Below, one piece after another: positions 54,256 through 63,473 of a stretch of 64,000 bases of DNA. Origin of the DNA: DATLSM01 sp963722965 (GTDB taxonomy: Bacteria; Actinomycetota; Thermoleophilia; Solirubrobacterales; 70-9). The notes beneath the pieces were generated by a model. That model was not told where the DNA came from, did not search any database, and worked only from the letters and a program-made list of their open reading frames with translations. The first letter of the stretch is position 1, and every line of letters begins with the position of its first letter. The position numbers and the translations under genes were made by a program. The stretch covers positions 1 to 64,000 of the forward strand of contig CAVROX010000002.1 in the NCBI GenBank assembly GCA_963722965.1, read 5' to 3'.

Positions 54256-55084
54256 AGCCCGGGCGCGCTCGTCCAGTCGGCCTCGCGGGGACCCGGGGTT
54301 CTCGGAGGCCGTAGGTCTGATAGGCGCCAAATCGCGAGAAGGTCTTGTGGGTCGGGCCGTGGTAATCAGATGAGGCCGTCGGGGTGAGGCCGAGCTCGGT
54401 GCAGAGCTGCAACAGATGGGCGGTCTGCTCCCTGGAGTGGCTGGGGTAGAAGGCCTCGATTCCGTCGGGGCCCAGCGAGCGGACCAGCTGATCGACCTGA
54501 TCGGGGGCGGAGATGTCCCAGTAGGGGTGGGCGATCACGGCGAGGCCGCCGGCGGCGCGGATCAGCTCGATCGCCTGCTCTGCGCTGGGCCAGCGGCGGG
54601 GGACAAAGGCCTTGGCTCCGGGGATCAGGTACTCCTCGAAGAAGGGGCCGAGGTCGCCGCTTGCCCCGGCCGCCCTGGCGATGTGGGGGCGCCCGATCGA
54701 GAGCGCGTCGCCGGCCTCGCGCACCGCGTCCTCCAGGTGCAGGTCAAATCCCAGCGCCCGCAGCTTCGCGACGATCTCTCCCGCCCGCTTCACCCGCTCA
54801 TGCTGAGCCCGCTCACAGGCGGGCGCAATCTCCCCCAGCTGGACCCAGTACCCGCAGATATGGAGGTCTTCGGCGTAGCGGTGCACGCAGGACATCTCGA
54901 TCCCCGGAACAAGCTCGATCCCCAATTTCGAGGCCGCCGCCGCCGCCTCCGCCACCCCGGCGATCGCGTCGTGGTCGGTCAGCGCCAGCGTGCTCACCCC
55001 CGCTGCGGCCGCCCTGCCGACGACCTCCGCGGGGGCAAGCTGGCCGTCGGATACCGTCGAGTGGCTCTGAAGCTCGATCAGCAT
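54245..55084 (-). CDS. PHP-domain metal-dependent phosphoesterase
   Basis: The 279-residue protein shows PHP metal motifs: MLIELQSHSTVSDGQLAPAEV (H-S-H-like first motif with Gln-Ser-His), LALTDHDAIAGV, VPGIEMSC, then GLAVIAHPYWD and SDYHGPTHK. Relatives hydrolyse 3',5'-nucleoside bisphosphates such as the PAP released from PAPS. That suits its place beside the sulfate activation genes, though this reading is inferred from context. The start is 47 bases from the divergent carboxylase gene. Confidence 0.87.
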   Translation of the reverse strand: MLIELQSHSTVSDGQLAPAEVVGRAAAAGVSTLALTDHDAIAGVAEAAAAASKLGIELVPGIEMSCVHRYAEDLHICGYWVQLGEIAPACERAQHERVKRAGEIVAKLRALGFDLHLEDAVREAGDALSIGRPHIARAAGASGDLGPFFEEYLIPGAKAFVPRRWPSAEQAIELIRAAGGLAVIAHPYWDISAPDQVDQLVRSLGPDGIEAFYPSHSREQTAHLLQLCTELGLTPTASSDYHGPTHKTFSRFGAYQTYGLREPRVPARPTGRARPGSTR

Positions 55085-55106
55085 CGGTTTGGCAGCTTAT
55101 TCCGAG

Positions 55107-55131
55107 GGCGGCGCAAATAAACTGCGCCGCC
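55107..55131. promoter_or_regulatory. Perfect inverted repeat at the carboxylase start
   Basis: GGCGGCGCA-N7-TGCGCCGCC, nine-base arms with loop AATAAAC, ends one base before the TTG start of the carboxylase alpha gene. It fills most of the gap to the divergent PHP gene. It can be an operator for a dimeric repressor or an mRNA hairpin that covers the ribosome site. Confidence 0.55.
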
Positions 55132-56906
55132 TTGTTCAGCAAGGTCCTGATAGCCAACCGCGGCGAGATCGCGATCCGCGTCGCCCGCACCCTCAAGGAG
55201 ATCGGAATCGGCTCGGTCGCCGTCTACTCGGAGATCGACCGCGACGCGCCGCACGTCCGCGAGGCCGACGAGGCGTTCCTGATCGGGCCCGGCGCCGCCC
55301 GCCGAGAGCTACCTCAACGTCGATCAAGATCATCGACACGGCCAAGCGGGCCGGCGCCGAGGCGATCCACCCCGGCTACGGGTTCCTCGCCGAGAACGCC
55401 GACTTCGCCCGCGCCTGCGCGGAGGCCGGGATCGTCTTCATCGGGCCGCCGCCGGAGGCGATCGAGGCGATGGGGTCGAAGACCCGGGCGCGGGAGATCA
55501 TGGCCGCGGCCGGCGTGCCGATCGTCCCCGGCGCGACCGAGCCGGCGAAGGACGTCGATGAGGCCCGCGCAGCAGGCGAGGAGGCCGGCTACCCGGTCGC
55601 CTGTCAAGGCCGCGGGCGGCGGCGGCGGCAAGGGATTCCGGGTGGCGATGACCCCGGACGAACTGCAGGAGGCCTTCGAAGGGGCCGCGCGCGAGGGCGA
55701 GAAGTTCTTCTCCGACGCCCGCGTCTACGTCGAGCGCTACCTGGAGGATCCGCGCCACGTCGAGGTCCAGGTGCTGGCCGACTCCCACGGCAACGTGATC
55801 CACCTCGGCGAGCGCGACTGCTCGATCCAGCGCCGCCACCAGAAGCTGATCGAGGAGGCGCCGGCGCCCGCGCGTCGACGCCGAGATGCGCGAGCGGATC
55901 GGCAAGATCGCCATCGAGGCGGCCGCGCGCGGTCGACTATCGCGGCGCCGGCACGGTCGAGGGGCTGCTCAGGTCGGCGACGAGTACTTCTTCCTGGAGA
56001 TGAACACGCGCGTGCAGGTCGAGCACTGCGTGACCGAGATGGTGACCGGGATCGACATCGTCCGCGAGCAGGTCCGCGTCGCCGCGGGCGAGCCGCTCTC
56101 GATCGCCCAGGCGGAGGTCGAGCTGCGCGGCCACGCGATCGAGTGCCGGATCAACGCCGAGGCCGCCGCAGCAAGAACTTCGCCCCCGCGCCCGGGCGCG
56201 ATCACGACCTACCGCGAGCCGGCCGGCCCCGGCGTGCGGGTCGACTCCGGCGTCGAGGCGGGCTCCGAGGTCGACGCCGATGTACGACCCGATGGTCGCG
56301 AAGCTGATCGTCTGGGACGTCGACCGCGACGCACGCGACGAGGCGGATGCTGCGGGCGCTCGGGGAGTATGAGATCGGCGGCCTGACGACCCTGATCCCC
56401 TTTCACCAGCGCGATCCTCGCCACCGAGCAGTGGGCGCGGGGCGAGACCTGCCGCGACCTGATGGAGGATCGGGACTGGCTGCAAGTCGACGGCGCCCGA
56501 GGCGGCGGGCCCGCAGCGCCGCCGGCGAGGGCGCAGAGACGTCGCCCGCGACTACAAGGTCGAGGTCTCGGGCAAGCTCTTCGACGTCAAGGTGATCGGC
56601 GCCGCCAGCCGCGGCGACCGCGTCCGGGCCGAGCGCGGCAAGCGCCCGCCGCAAGCGCGAGCGCAAGTCCGGCGGCGCGCGGCGGCCGCCAGCGAGTCGC
56701 TCGCCTCGCCCGCTGCAGGGGACGGTCCTCAAGGTCGCGGTCGAGCAGGGCGCCAGCGTCGAGGAGGGGGACCTGATCTGCGTGATCGAGGCGATGAAGA
56801 TGGAGAACGAGATCACCGCCCAGCGCTCCGGCAAGGTCACCGTCGCTGAACGTCGCCGAGGGCGCCGCCGTCTCCAGCGGAGACGTCGCTGGCGGTGATC
56901 GAGTAG
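55132..56906 (+). CDS. Acetyl/propionyl-CoA carboxylase alpha subunit (biotin carboxylase plus BCCP), multiply frameshifted
   Basis: From TTG 55132 the frames together read FSKVLIANRGEIAIRVARTLKEIG, GAEAIHPGYGFLAENADFARAC, KAAGGGGGKGFRVAMTPDEL (ATP grasp), EVQVLADSHGNVIHLGERDCSIQRRHQKLIEEAPAP, FLEMNTRVQVEHCVTEMVTGIDIV. The C-terminal biotinyl domain has the biotin lysine in CVIEAMKMENEI. At least ten frame changes occur. The end TAG 56904-56906 follows a short AVIE tail. The subunit carboxylates biotin for fatty acid or propionate metabolism. Confidence 0.9.
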
Positions 56907-56928
56907 GCGCCCGGACGAGGCTGCTCGC

Positions 56929-57627
56929 TCAGGCGGCGCCGAGTTTCTGGCCGGCCTCGCGCAGGTTTTTCACCGTGAGGGGGGGCGCCTTGCGGCCGTC
57001 CAGACTCTCGCCGTGGCGGTTTACCCAGATCACCGGGACGTTCATCTTCAGCAGCGGGGCGACGTCGTTGTTGTAGTTGGAGCCGATGTGAACCCAGCCT
57101 TTTTTGCCGCCGATCCGCCGCGCGCACTCTTTGAAGTGGACGGGGTCGGGCTTGTAGCTGCGGACCTGCTGGGCGGTTACGACGAGGTCGAGTTCGGTCC
57201 GTAGGTGGCGGCGGGAGATGCCGAGCAGTTTGTCGTCGACGTTGGAGATGATCCCGATCTGATAGAGCTTGGCGAGCCGGTCCATCGCCGCGTTGGCCTC
57301 GCGGAAGGGCAGCCAGTAGGCGACGCTGTTGGGCAGAAACTGGGCTCGCGAGGGCTCGATCTCCCAGCCCAGCTCACCCGCGACCTTGACGATCGTGCGG
57401 CGCAGGACCTCCGCGTAGAGCTCATAGGAGCCGGCCATGATCTCCGCCTGAACTTCCATGAAGCGAGCGAGAAAGGGACCCTCCTCGAAGCTGAACCCGT
57501 CTTTATCAGCCTCTTTCCTACAGGCGTCGAGGATCCCCTTCTCCCAGTCGATCAAGGTGCCGTAGCAATCGGTGGTAACCCATTTGACTGTTTTCAGAGC
57601 TGGCAGCGGCATCGGGAAGCGCGGCAT
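56929..57627 (-). CDS. HAD-superfamily hydrolase, haloacid dehalogenase type II-like
   Basis: ATG 57627 gives a 232-residue protein. Motif I is VKWVTTDCYGTLIDW, with TDCYGT replacing the usual DxDxT by T-D-C-Y-G-T as in L-2-haloacid dehalogenase-like proteins (nucleophile Asp). Motif II is IGIISNVDD, the Lys is in SYKPDPVHF, and motif IV is WVHIGSNYNNDVAPLL. The substrate is unknown. It is intact and divergent from sucC with 38 bases between. Confidence 0.85.
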   Translation of the reverse strand: MPRFPMPLPALKTVKWVTTDCYGTLIDWEKGILDACRKEADKDGFSFEEGPFLARFMEVQAEIMAGSYELYAEVLRRTIVKVAGELGWEIEPSRAQFLPNSVAYWLPFREANAAMDRLAKLYQIGIISNVDDKLLGISRRHLRTELDLVVTAQQVRSYKPDPVHFKECARRIGGKKGWVHIGSNYNNDVAPLLKMNVPVIWVNRHGESLDGRKAPPLTVKNLREAGQKLGAA

Positions 57628-57665
57628 TATAGGCTGCCGCCCCGCGCCGGTCGGCCGCCCCTCAC

Positions 57666-58822
57666 ATGGACCTCCTCGAGTATCAGGGCAAGCAGCTGTT
57701 CGCCAAGCACGGCATCCCGTGCCCGCGGCGAGGTCGCTGCGAGCGCCGAGGAGGCGCTCGCGGCCGCTAACCGGATCGGCTATCCCGTGCGCGATCAAGG
57801 CCCAGGTGCTGATCGGCGGGCGCGGCAAGGCCGGCGGGATCAAGATCGCCTCCGACCCCGAGCAGGCGCGCGCACACGCCGAGGCGATCCTCGGCATGGA
57901 CATCGTCGGGCCCCACGGCGAGGGCCCCTTCCGGGTCGAGCGGGTATGGGTCGAGCGGGGCTCTGAGATCGCTGCTGAGTACTACGCCGCGGTGATCCTC
58001 GACCGCGGCGAGAAGAAGCTCCTCGCGATGCTCTCAAGCCAGGGAGGGATGGACATCGAGGCGGTTGCGGCGCAGAACCCCGACGGCCCTGATCAAACGC
58101 CACATCGATCCAACCGCCCCCTTTGACGCCGCCGCCGCAGCGGCCGATCGTCGCGGCGGCGGGGCTTGACCGCGATGTCTCAGATCAGGTCGCCGCGGTG
58201 CTGGCCAAGCTGGCCGAGGTTGCCCTCAGCGAGGACGCGACGCTGATCGAGGTCAACCCGCTGATCCTCACCGCCGATCGCGAGGTGGTTGCCCTCGACG
58301 CCAAGGTGACGATCGACCCCAACGCCCTCTTTCGCCACCAGGATCTGGCCGAGATCGCCGACACGGTCGATGACCCCCAGGAGGCGATGGCCAAGGAGAA
58401 GGGCCTCACCTACGTCAAGCTCGATGGCAACGTCGGCATCCTCGCCAACGGTGCCGGGCTTTGCATGTCGACGCTTGACGTCGTCGCCCAGGCCGGCGGC
58501 GCGCCCGCCAACTTCCTCGACGCCGGCGGCGGCTCCAAAGCCGAGGCGATCGTCAACGCCCTCGAAGTGATCATCTCCGATCAGAAGGTGAGCGCGATCC
58601 TGTTCAACATCTTCGGCGGCATCACTCGCTGCGATGAGATCGCCAACGGAATCGTCACGGCGTCCGGCCAGCTCGACCTCGGGGTGCCGCTGGTCGTCCG
58701 GCTCGACGGGACCAACTCGGCGAGGAGGGCCGGAGATCCTCGCCGCCGCCGGTCTGCCCAACCTCCACCAGGAGAAGACGATGCTCGACGCGGCGCGCCG
58801 CGTGGTCGAGCTGGCCGGCTAG
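57666..58822 (+). CDS. sucC: Succinyl-CoA ligase (ADP-forming) beta subunit, frameshifted
   Basis: MDLLEYQGKQLFAKHGIPC is the classic SucC start. After shifts near 57727 and 57785 it continues KAQVLIGGRGKAGGIKIASD, LDRGEKKLLAMLSSQGGMDIEAVA, then after a shift near 58090, AKLAEVALSEDATLIEVNPLILT, NGAGLCMSTLDVVAQAGGAPANFLDAGGG, and IFGGITRCDEIANGIV. A last shift near 58725 restores ILAAAGLPNLHQEKTMLDAARRVVELAG. It couples succinyl-CoA to nucleoside triphosphate formation in the TCA cycle. Confidence 0.92.
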
Positions 58823-58829
58823 CGCCCGC

Positions 58830-59700
58830 ATGAGCATCGTCGTCGACAGGAGACAAAGCTCGTCGTGTCGGGCCTGACCGGCCGCGAGGGCTCCTTCCAC
58901 GGGCTGCGCAACCGCGCCTACGGGACCGACGTGGTCGCCGGCGTCACCCCCGGCAAGGGCGGCCAGGAGGTGGAGGGGATGCCGGTCTTCGACACGTCGC
59001 CGAAGCGGTCGAGCAGACGGGCGCCAACACCTCGATGATCTTCGTCCCGGCGCCGCTTCGCCGCCGCCGCGATCGACGAGGCGATCGAGGCCGGGGTCGA
59101 GACCGTGATCGCGATCACCGAGGGGATCCCGGTGCTACGACATGCTCCGGACCTACTGGAGGCAACGGAGGCGGGGGTGCGGCTGATCGGGCCAAACTGC
59201 CCCGGCGTGCTCTCGCCGGGCAAGGCCAACGTCGGCATCATCCCCGCCCAGTTCTTTGACCCCGGCCCGATCGGCGTCGTCTCGCAAGTCGGGCACGCTT
59301 ACCTACCAGATCGGCAACGAGCTCAAGCAGGCCGGCACCGGCAACTCCTCGATCGTCGGGATCGGCGGGGACCCGATCATCGGCACCGACTTCATCGAAG
59401 CCCTCGCGATGTATCGAGGCCGACCCAGAGACCGAGCTGATCGTGATGGTCGGCGAGATCGGCGGTGACGCCGAGGAGCGCGCGGCGGAGTTCATCGCGG
59501 CCGAGGTCTCCAAGCCGGTGGTCGCCTACATCGCCGGTTTCACCGCGCCGCCCGGCAAGCAGATGGGACACGCGGGCGCGATCATCTCCGGCTCCTCGGG
59601 CACCGCTCAGGCAAAGAAGGAAGCGCTTGAGGCCAAGGGCGTGCGGGTCGGGGAGAGCCCCACCGAGACGGCGAAGATCGCCGTCCAGACACTCGGCTAG
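58830..59700 (+). CDS. sucD: Succinyl-CoA ligase alpha subunit, frameshifted
   Basis: ATG 58830 lies eight bases after sucC. Across frames: TKLVVSGLTGREGSFHGLRN (CoA-binding), IFVPAP, then VIAITEGIPV, LIGPNCPGVLSPGKANVGIIPA, TLTYQIGNELKQAGTGNSSIVGIGGDPIIGTDFIEAL, MVGEIGGDAEERAAEFIA, and the phospho-histidine motif KQMGHAGAIISG. At least five one-base shifts lie between 58850 and 59430. It is the partner of sucC. Confidence 0.92.
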
Positions 59701-59742
59701 GGCCGACGCTCCAAGCTCGGCGGGCCGTGGTGGATAACTGGC

Positions 59743-60864
59743 TCAGGCCGGCGTGCCGGCGCGGACGCGGTCCAGGGCCCGGGCGATGCGGGAGACGCCC
59801 TCGGGGATTTGCTCCCTCACCACCGGGGCGAAGGAGAGGCGAAGGCTGCTGCCGCCGCCGTCGAGCATGAAGTCCGGGCCGGCGACAAAGCTGACCCCCT
59901 CCTCCTTTGCCTCGACAAGCAGGGCCACCGTGTCGGTGCCCTCGGCGAGGTCGAGCCAGAGGAAGTAGCCGCCGCCGGGGAGGACGAACTGTGCCTCGGG
60001 GATCTGCTCGCCGAGCGCCTCGACCAGCGCGTCGCGCCGCTCGCGCAGGGCGCCTTTGACGAACTCGATATTGCGCTCCAGGGCCCCCGAGCGGCAGAGC
60101 TCCAACACCACGGCCTCGGCCAGCATGTTGGGCGAGATGTAGGTCTCGTTGGCGCGCTTGGCGAGCCTGGCGATCTGATCGGCGGGGCCCGCCAGGTAGC
60201 CGACCCGTACCCCCGGGCTGACCGTCTTTGAGAACGAGGACGCGTGGATGACGCGATCGGCCCGGTCTGCTGAGAGCATCGTCTCAAGCGCCTCGCCCTC
60301 AAAGGGCAGCTCGCGGTAGGGGTCATCCTCAAATACCCAGAAGCCGTGCTCGGCCGCCAGCTCTAAAACCCGCTGGCGCTTCTCGGCGGAGAGGGTGCAG
60401 CCGGCGGGGTTGTGGAAGTTGGGGATCAGGTGGGCAAGCTTCACCGGGCCCGCAGCGAGGGCGCGCTCCAAAGCGCCGAGGTCCAGTCCGTCGGCCTCAA
60501 GGGGGACCGGCAGGAGCTCGGCTCCGAGCCGCTGCAAGAGCAGCAGCGTCCGGTCATAGGAGGGCTGCTCGACCACCACCCTGTCCCCGGGCTCCAGCAG
60601 ATGCTCGAACAACATCGCGCCGGCCTCCAGCGAGCCGTTGGTCACCATCACCTGCGAGGCGTCCAGTCCCCCGTGGCGCTCGGCGATCCACTCACACAGC
60701 CCTGGATGCCCGATTCCGGTTCCGTAGGAGAGCGCCCGCTCCCAGTCGCTGGCAAGGGCCGCCGCCGCCGCATCGCGAACCGCGGCGTGGGGGAGGATGT
60801 CGGCGCTCGGCGCGCCGCGGGCAAAGGAGATCGTCTCGCCGGCCATCGGCTCCGACACTAGCAA
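59743..60864 (-). CDS. PLP-dependent aminotransferase class I/II (2-aminoadipate aminotransferase/LysN-like)
   Basis: The 373-residue protein has ISFARGAPSADILPH at the N terminus, SYGTGIGHPGLCEWIAERHGG, VMVTNGSLEAGAMLFEHLLEPGDRVVVEQPSYDRTL, the Asn/Asp motif IPNFHNPAGCTLS and FEDDPYRELPF, and the PLP lysine in VIHASSFSKTVSPGVRVGYLAGP. This is the MocR/LysN-type fold-I family without a DNA-binding domain. It uses broad amino acids such as 2-aminoadipate or aromatic ones. No frameshift. Confidence 0.9.
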   Translation of the reverse strand: MLVSEPMAGETISFARGAPSADILPHAAVRDAAAAALASDWERALSYGTGIGHPGLCEWIAERHGGLDASQVMVTNGSLEAGAMLFEHLLEPGDRVVVEQPSYDRTLLLLQRLGAELLPVPLEADGLDLGALERALAAGPVKLAHLIPNFHNPAGCTLSAEKRQRVLELAAEHGFWVFEDDPYRELPFEGEALETMLSADRADRVIHASSFSKTVSPGVRVGYLAGPADQIARLAKRANETYISPNMLAEAVVLELCRSGALERNIEFVKGALRERRDALVEALGEQIPEAQFVLPGGGYFLWLDLAEGTDTVALLVEAKEEGVSFVAGPDFMLDGGGSSLRLSFAPVVREQIPEGVSRIARALDRVRAGTPA

Positions 60865-60868
60865 CGCC

Positions 60869-62542
60869 TCAGCGGCGAGGTGAACGGTGGCGATCGCGGC
60901 GGCGGCGCCCTCGCGGGCCGCGGATCGTGACGAAACGCCTCCGGGTGCTCTTGAGGGCGTTGGCGTTGGTGGCGATCACGCTCAGCTGGGCGTAGGCCGC
61001 TCCGCCGCTGCGCAGCGCCCGACCCAGCGCCCGGCGGACGGCCGCCGGCACGCGCAGGCGCAGCTCGCCCCACTCCCCCGCGGAGAGGGCCGTCTGCGCC
61101 GAAGCCAGGCTGCGCCTTGCGGTCAGCGCCCGCCTGCCCAACAGGGTTGTCATCACGACCACGCCGGTGGCCGCGACCTTGCACGATTCCGCGGGGCACT
61201 GGGCGAAGACCCTGACGGGCCCGCTGAAGCGCTGTCGCCGCCCGCCGCCGAGGTTGAGGGTCGGCCCCGCGTTGGCGGCCACGACGATCGCCTCGCTGGC
61301 GCGGGCCAGCGGGGAGCCGTTGCAGGAGGCGGTCTGCCCGGTGTAGATCAACGCGGTCGAGCAGCCTTCGTTGTCGGTGACCGTCAGGGTCGCCGTATAT
61401 GTGCCCGGCCGCGCGTAGGTGTGGGTCACGCTCGCCCCCGAGCCCTTTGCGTGCTTGCCGTCGCCAAATTCCCACGCGTAGGTCGCGATCGAGCCGTCTG
61501 GGTCCCGGGAGCTCGCGCCGTGGAAGGTGATCCGGCGCCCCTCGATTCTGGTCTGGGGAGTGATCGAGAAGGAGGCGAGCGGCGCCTGGTCGGGGATGAT
61601 CGCGATCCCCTGCGGCGCGCTGCCGACGGGGATCGAGGCGGAGGGGGCGTTGGTCGAGGTGCTAAACGCGCTGAGTACGCCCCCGCCGGAGTTTGAGACG
61701 TACCCCTGCAAGCCGCTGGGGCTCACGGCGACCGCCGTGGGTTCGTTGAATCCGGTGATCGCGGTGGCGGCCGCGTCGGTGGAGGTGAGGATCGGGGTCA
61801 GCGTGCCGTTGCCCTTGCCCGCCGCGTAGGCGAGCGCGCCGCTGGGGCCGATCGCGATCCCCGATGCTTCGGCGCCGACCTGAATCGGTGAGCCTGAAAG
61901 CTGCCCGTTGGCGGGGTCAAACGCGCTCACCGAGTCCGACCCGCTGTTGGTGACGTAGGCCCTGTCGCCGTGTGGGCCGACCGCGATCTGGTCTGGTTTG
62001 AGGGCGTCGGTGATCGTGCCCGTCTCGGCGCGGGTCTGCGCGCTGAGCACCGCGACGCTCCCGCCCCGCCGCTGGGCTAGGAAGACCGAGCCGCCATCGG
62101 GGGAGAAGGCGATCCCGTCGGGTTCTTCGCCGACGGCAATCGGGGTGCCGGAGACCTGGTTGGTCGCGGTGTCGATGACCGAGACTGTGTCATCGCCTGA
62201 GTTGGCGACCCAGGCGCTCTGCCCATTGGGAGAGATCGCGATCCCCCGCGGCCTGGAGCCGACCGGGATCGTCGCGGAAACCGAGTTGGTCGCGGTATTG
62301 ATCACCGAGACGCTCCCTTCGGTTTCGTTGGTGACGTAGGCGAGTTGGCCGTTGGGCGTGATCGCCACCTCGCTCGGGCCGGCGCCGACCTTGATCGTCG
62401 CGGTGGCGGAGTTGTTGGTGAGGTTGAACACGGAGACCGTGTCACTGCCGCTGTTTGCCACGTACCCGTCGCGCGCCGCGGCTGGCACCGCGCTGCTGGC
62501 GGCCAGCGCCAGCACGACGACCCCACAGCCCAGTGCCCGCAA
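60869..62542 (-). CDS. Secreted YVTN-repeat beta-propeller protein with PKD domain
   Basis: The 557-residue protein has a signal peptide (CGVVVLALAASSAVPAAARDG). Seven or so YVTN-type repeats follow, such as GYVANSGSDTVSVFNLTNNSATATIKVGAGPSEVAITPNGQLAYVTNE, which form a beta propeller. A PKD domain follows (HGASSRDPDGSIATYAWEFGDGKHAKGSGASVTHTYARPGTYTATLTVTD), then a C-terminal tail rich in Arg. It is likely a surface adhesion or matrix protein. The start ATG at 62542 lies 113 bases from the DtxR gene end. Confidence 0.88.
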   Translation of the reverse strand: MRALGCGVVVLALAASSAVPAAARDGYVANSGSDTVSVFNLTNNSATATIKVGAGPSEVAITPNGQLAYVTNETEGSVSVINTATNSVSATIPVGSRPRGIAISPNGQSAWVANSGDDTVSVIDTATNQVSGTPIAVGEEPDGIAFSPDGGSVFLAQRRGGSVAVLSAQTRAETGTITDALKPDQIAVGPHGDRAYVTNSGSDSVSAFDPANGQLSGSPIQVGAEASGIAIGPSGALAYAAGKGNGTLTPILTSTDAAATAITGFNEPTAVAVSPSGLQGYVSNSGGGVLSAFSTSTNAPSASIPVGSAPQGIAIIPDQAPLASFSITPQTRIEGRRITFHGASSRDPDGSIATYAWEFGDGKHAKGSGASVTHTYARPGTYTATLTVTDNEGCSTALIYTGQTASCNGSPLARASEAIVVAANAGPTLNLGGGRRQRFSGPVRVFAQCPAESCKVAATGVVVMTTLLGRRALTARRSLASAQTALSAGEWGELRLRVPAAVRRALGRALRSGGAAYAQLSVIATNANALKSTRRRFVTIRGPRGRRRRDRHRSPRR

Positions 62543-62655
62543 GAGTCGAGCCGAAGACAGGGCACTCCCCCTTCGATCGTTGGTTTGCCTTCTATCTCGC
62601 TGACACCTCGGCCTGCCGAGAGTTGCTCTGCAAGGGGGCCCGACTGTCAGCTCGA

Positions 62656-63369
62656 TTACCGGCCGTAGCGATCGGAGGAGAGCACGAGCTGCTCGGGGAT
62701 CGCGGCGCGCGGCGGGGGCGCGGGCTCGGCCCGCACAGAGACCGTCTCGGCGACGCTGCGGCTGATTTGGTGGGAGCCCTCGGCGGAGGAGATCGTGACG
62801 GCAGCCTCGTCTGATTGCTCGACCCTGCCCACCAGGCCGGGCCTCAGCCCGGCCTCTTTGAGGTAGTGCAGCAGGTCCTCGGCCTCGTTCTCAAAGCGCA
62901 GTACGCAGACCTCCGCGCCGACCTCGACGTCGGCCAAGAGCGAGCCCTGCTCGCGGGCGCCCTCGATGATCGGGTGACCGTGCGGGCAGGTGGTCGCGTC
63001 CCCGATCGCCGCTCGCATCCGCTCCTCGAGGACCGGCGACATCGCGTGCTCGATCCGCTCCGCCTCCTCGTGGACCTCATCCCAGGGGATGCCGAGCACG
63101 TCGGTGAGGAAGCGCTCGATCATCCGGTGGCGGCGGACGATGTGGCTGGCGTGCTCGCGCCCGGAGGGGGTAAAGGCCAGCGATTTGTCGGCCCCGCGCT
63201 CGACGTAGCCGTCCTCGACCAGCCGGCCGATCATCTCGTGGACGGTCGGCGGGGAGAGCTGCATCGCCCGGGCCACGTTGGCCCCGGTCATCGGCAGCCC
63301 GGCCTCCTGCAGCCAGAACATGATCTCCAGGTACTCCTGCTCGGCAACGGTCGCGGTCTCCTGCGACAG
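62656..63369 (-). CDS. DtxR/IdeR-family metal-dependent repressor, probable CTG start
   Basis: The DNA-binding domain reads EIMFWLQEAGLPMTGANVARAMQLSPPTVHEMIGRLVEDGYVERG, followed by the dimer/metal domain HIVRRHRMIERFLTDVLGIPWDEVHEEAERIEHAMSPVLEERM, CPHGHPI, and a C-terminal FeoA/SH3-like domain (VLRFENEAEDLLHYLKEAGLRPGLVGRVEQ). The first ATG (63321) would cut off helix 1. In-frame CTG at 63369 follows AGGAGGG by five bases and restores the usual N terminus (SQETATVAEQEYLEIMFWLQEAG). It likely represses iron uptake genes, including the divergent ftr1. Confidence 0.88.
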   Translation of the reverse strand: MSQETATVAEQEYLEIMFWLQEAGLPMTGANVARAMQLSPPTVHEMIGRLVEDGYVERGADKSLAFTPSGREHASHIVRRHRMIERFLTDVLGIPWDEVHEEAERIEHAMSPVLEERMRAAIGDATTCPHGHPIIEGAREQGSLLADVEVGAEVCVLRFENEAEDLLHYLKEAGLRPGLVGRVEQSDEAAVTISSAEGSHQISRSVAETVSVRAEPAPPPRAAIPEQLVLSSDRYGR

Positions 63370-63453
63370 GTGATCCCTCCTCGACTCCGGATTGGGCCCC
63401 GATACTAGAGGGTGGCCTCCACCGCCCTTGACCGCGCTTCGTCCCGAGCGGGG

Positions 63454-63467
63454 TTAGGGTAGCCTAA
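63454..63467. promoter_or_regulatory. DtxR/IdeR iron box
   Basis: TTAGGGTAGCCTAA matches the TTAGGTTAGCCTAA half of the canonical DtxR/IdeR operator. It lies between the DtxR-family gene and the iron permease, ending seven bases before the permease ATG, so bound repressor would cover the permease promoter and start. Confidence 0.85.
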
Positions 63468-63473
63468 CTCTCG

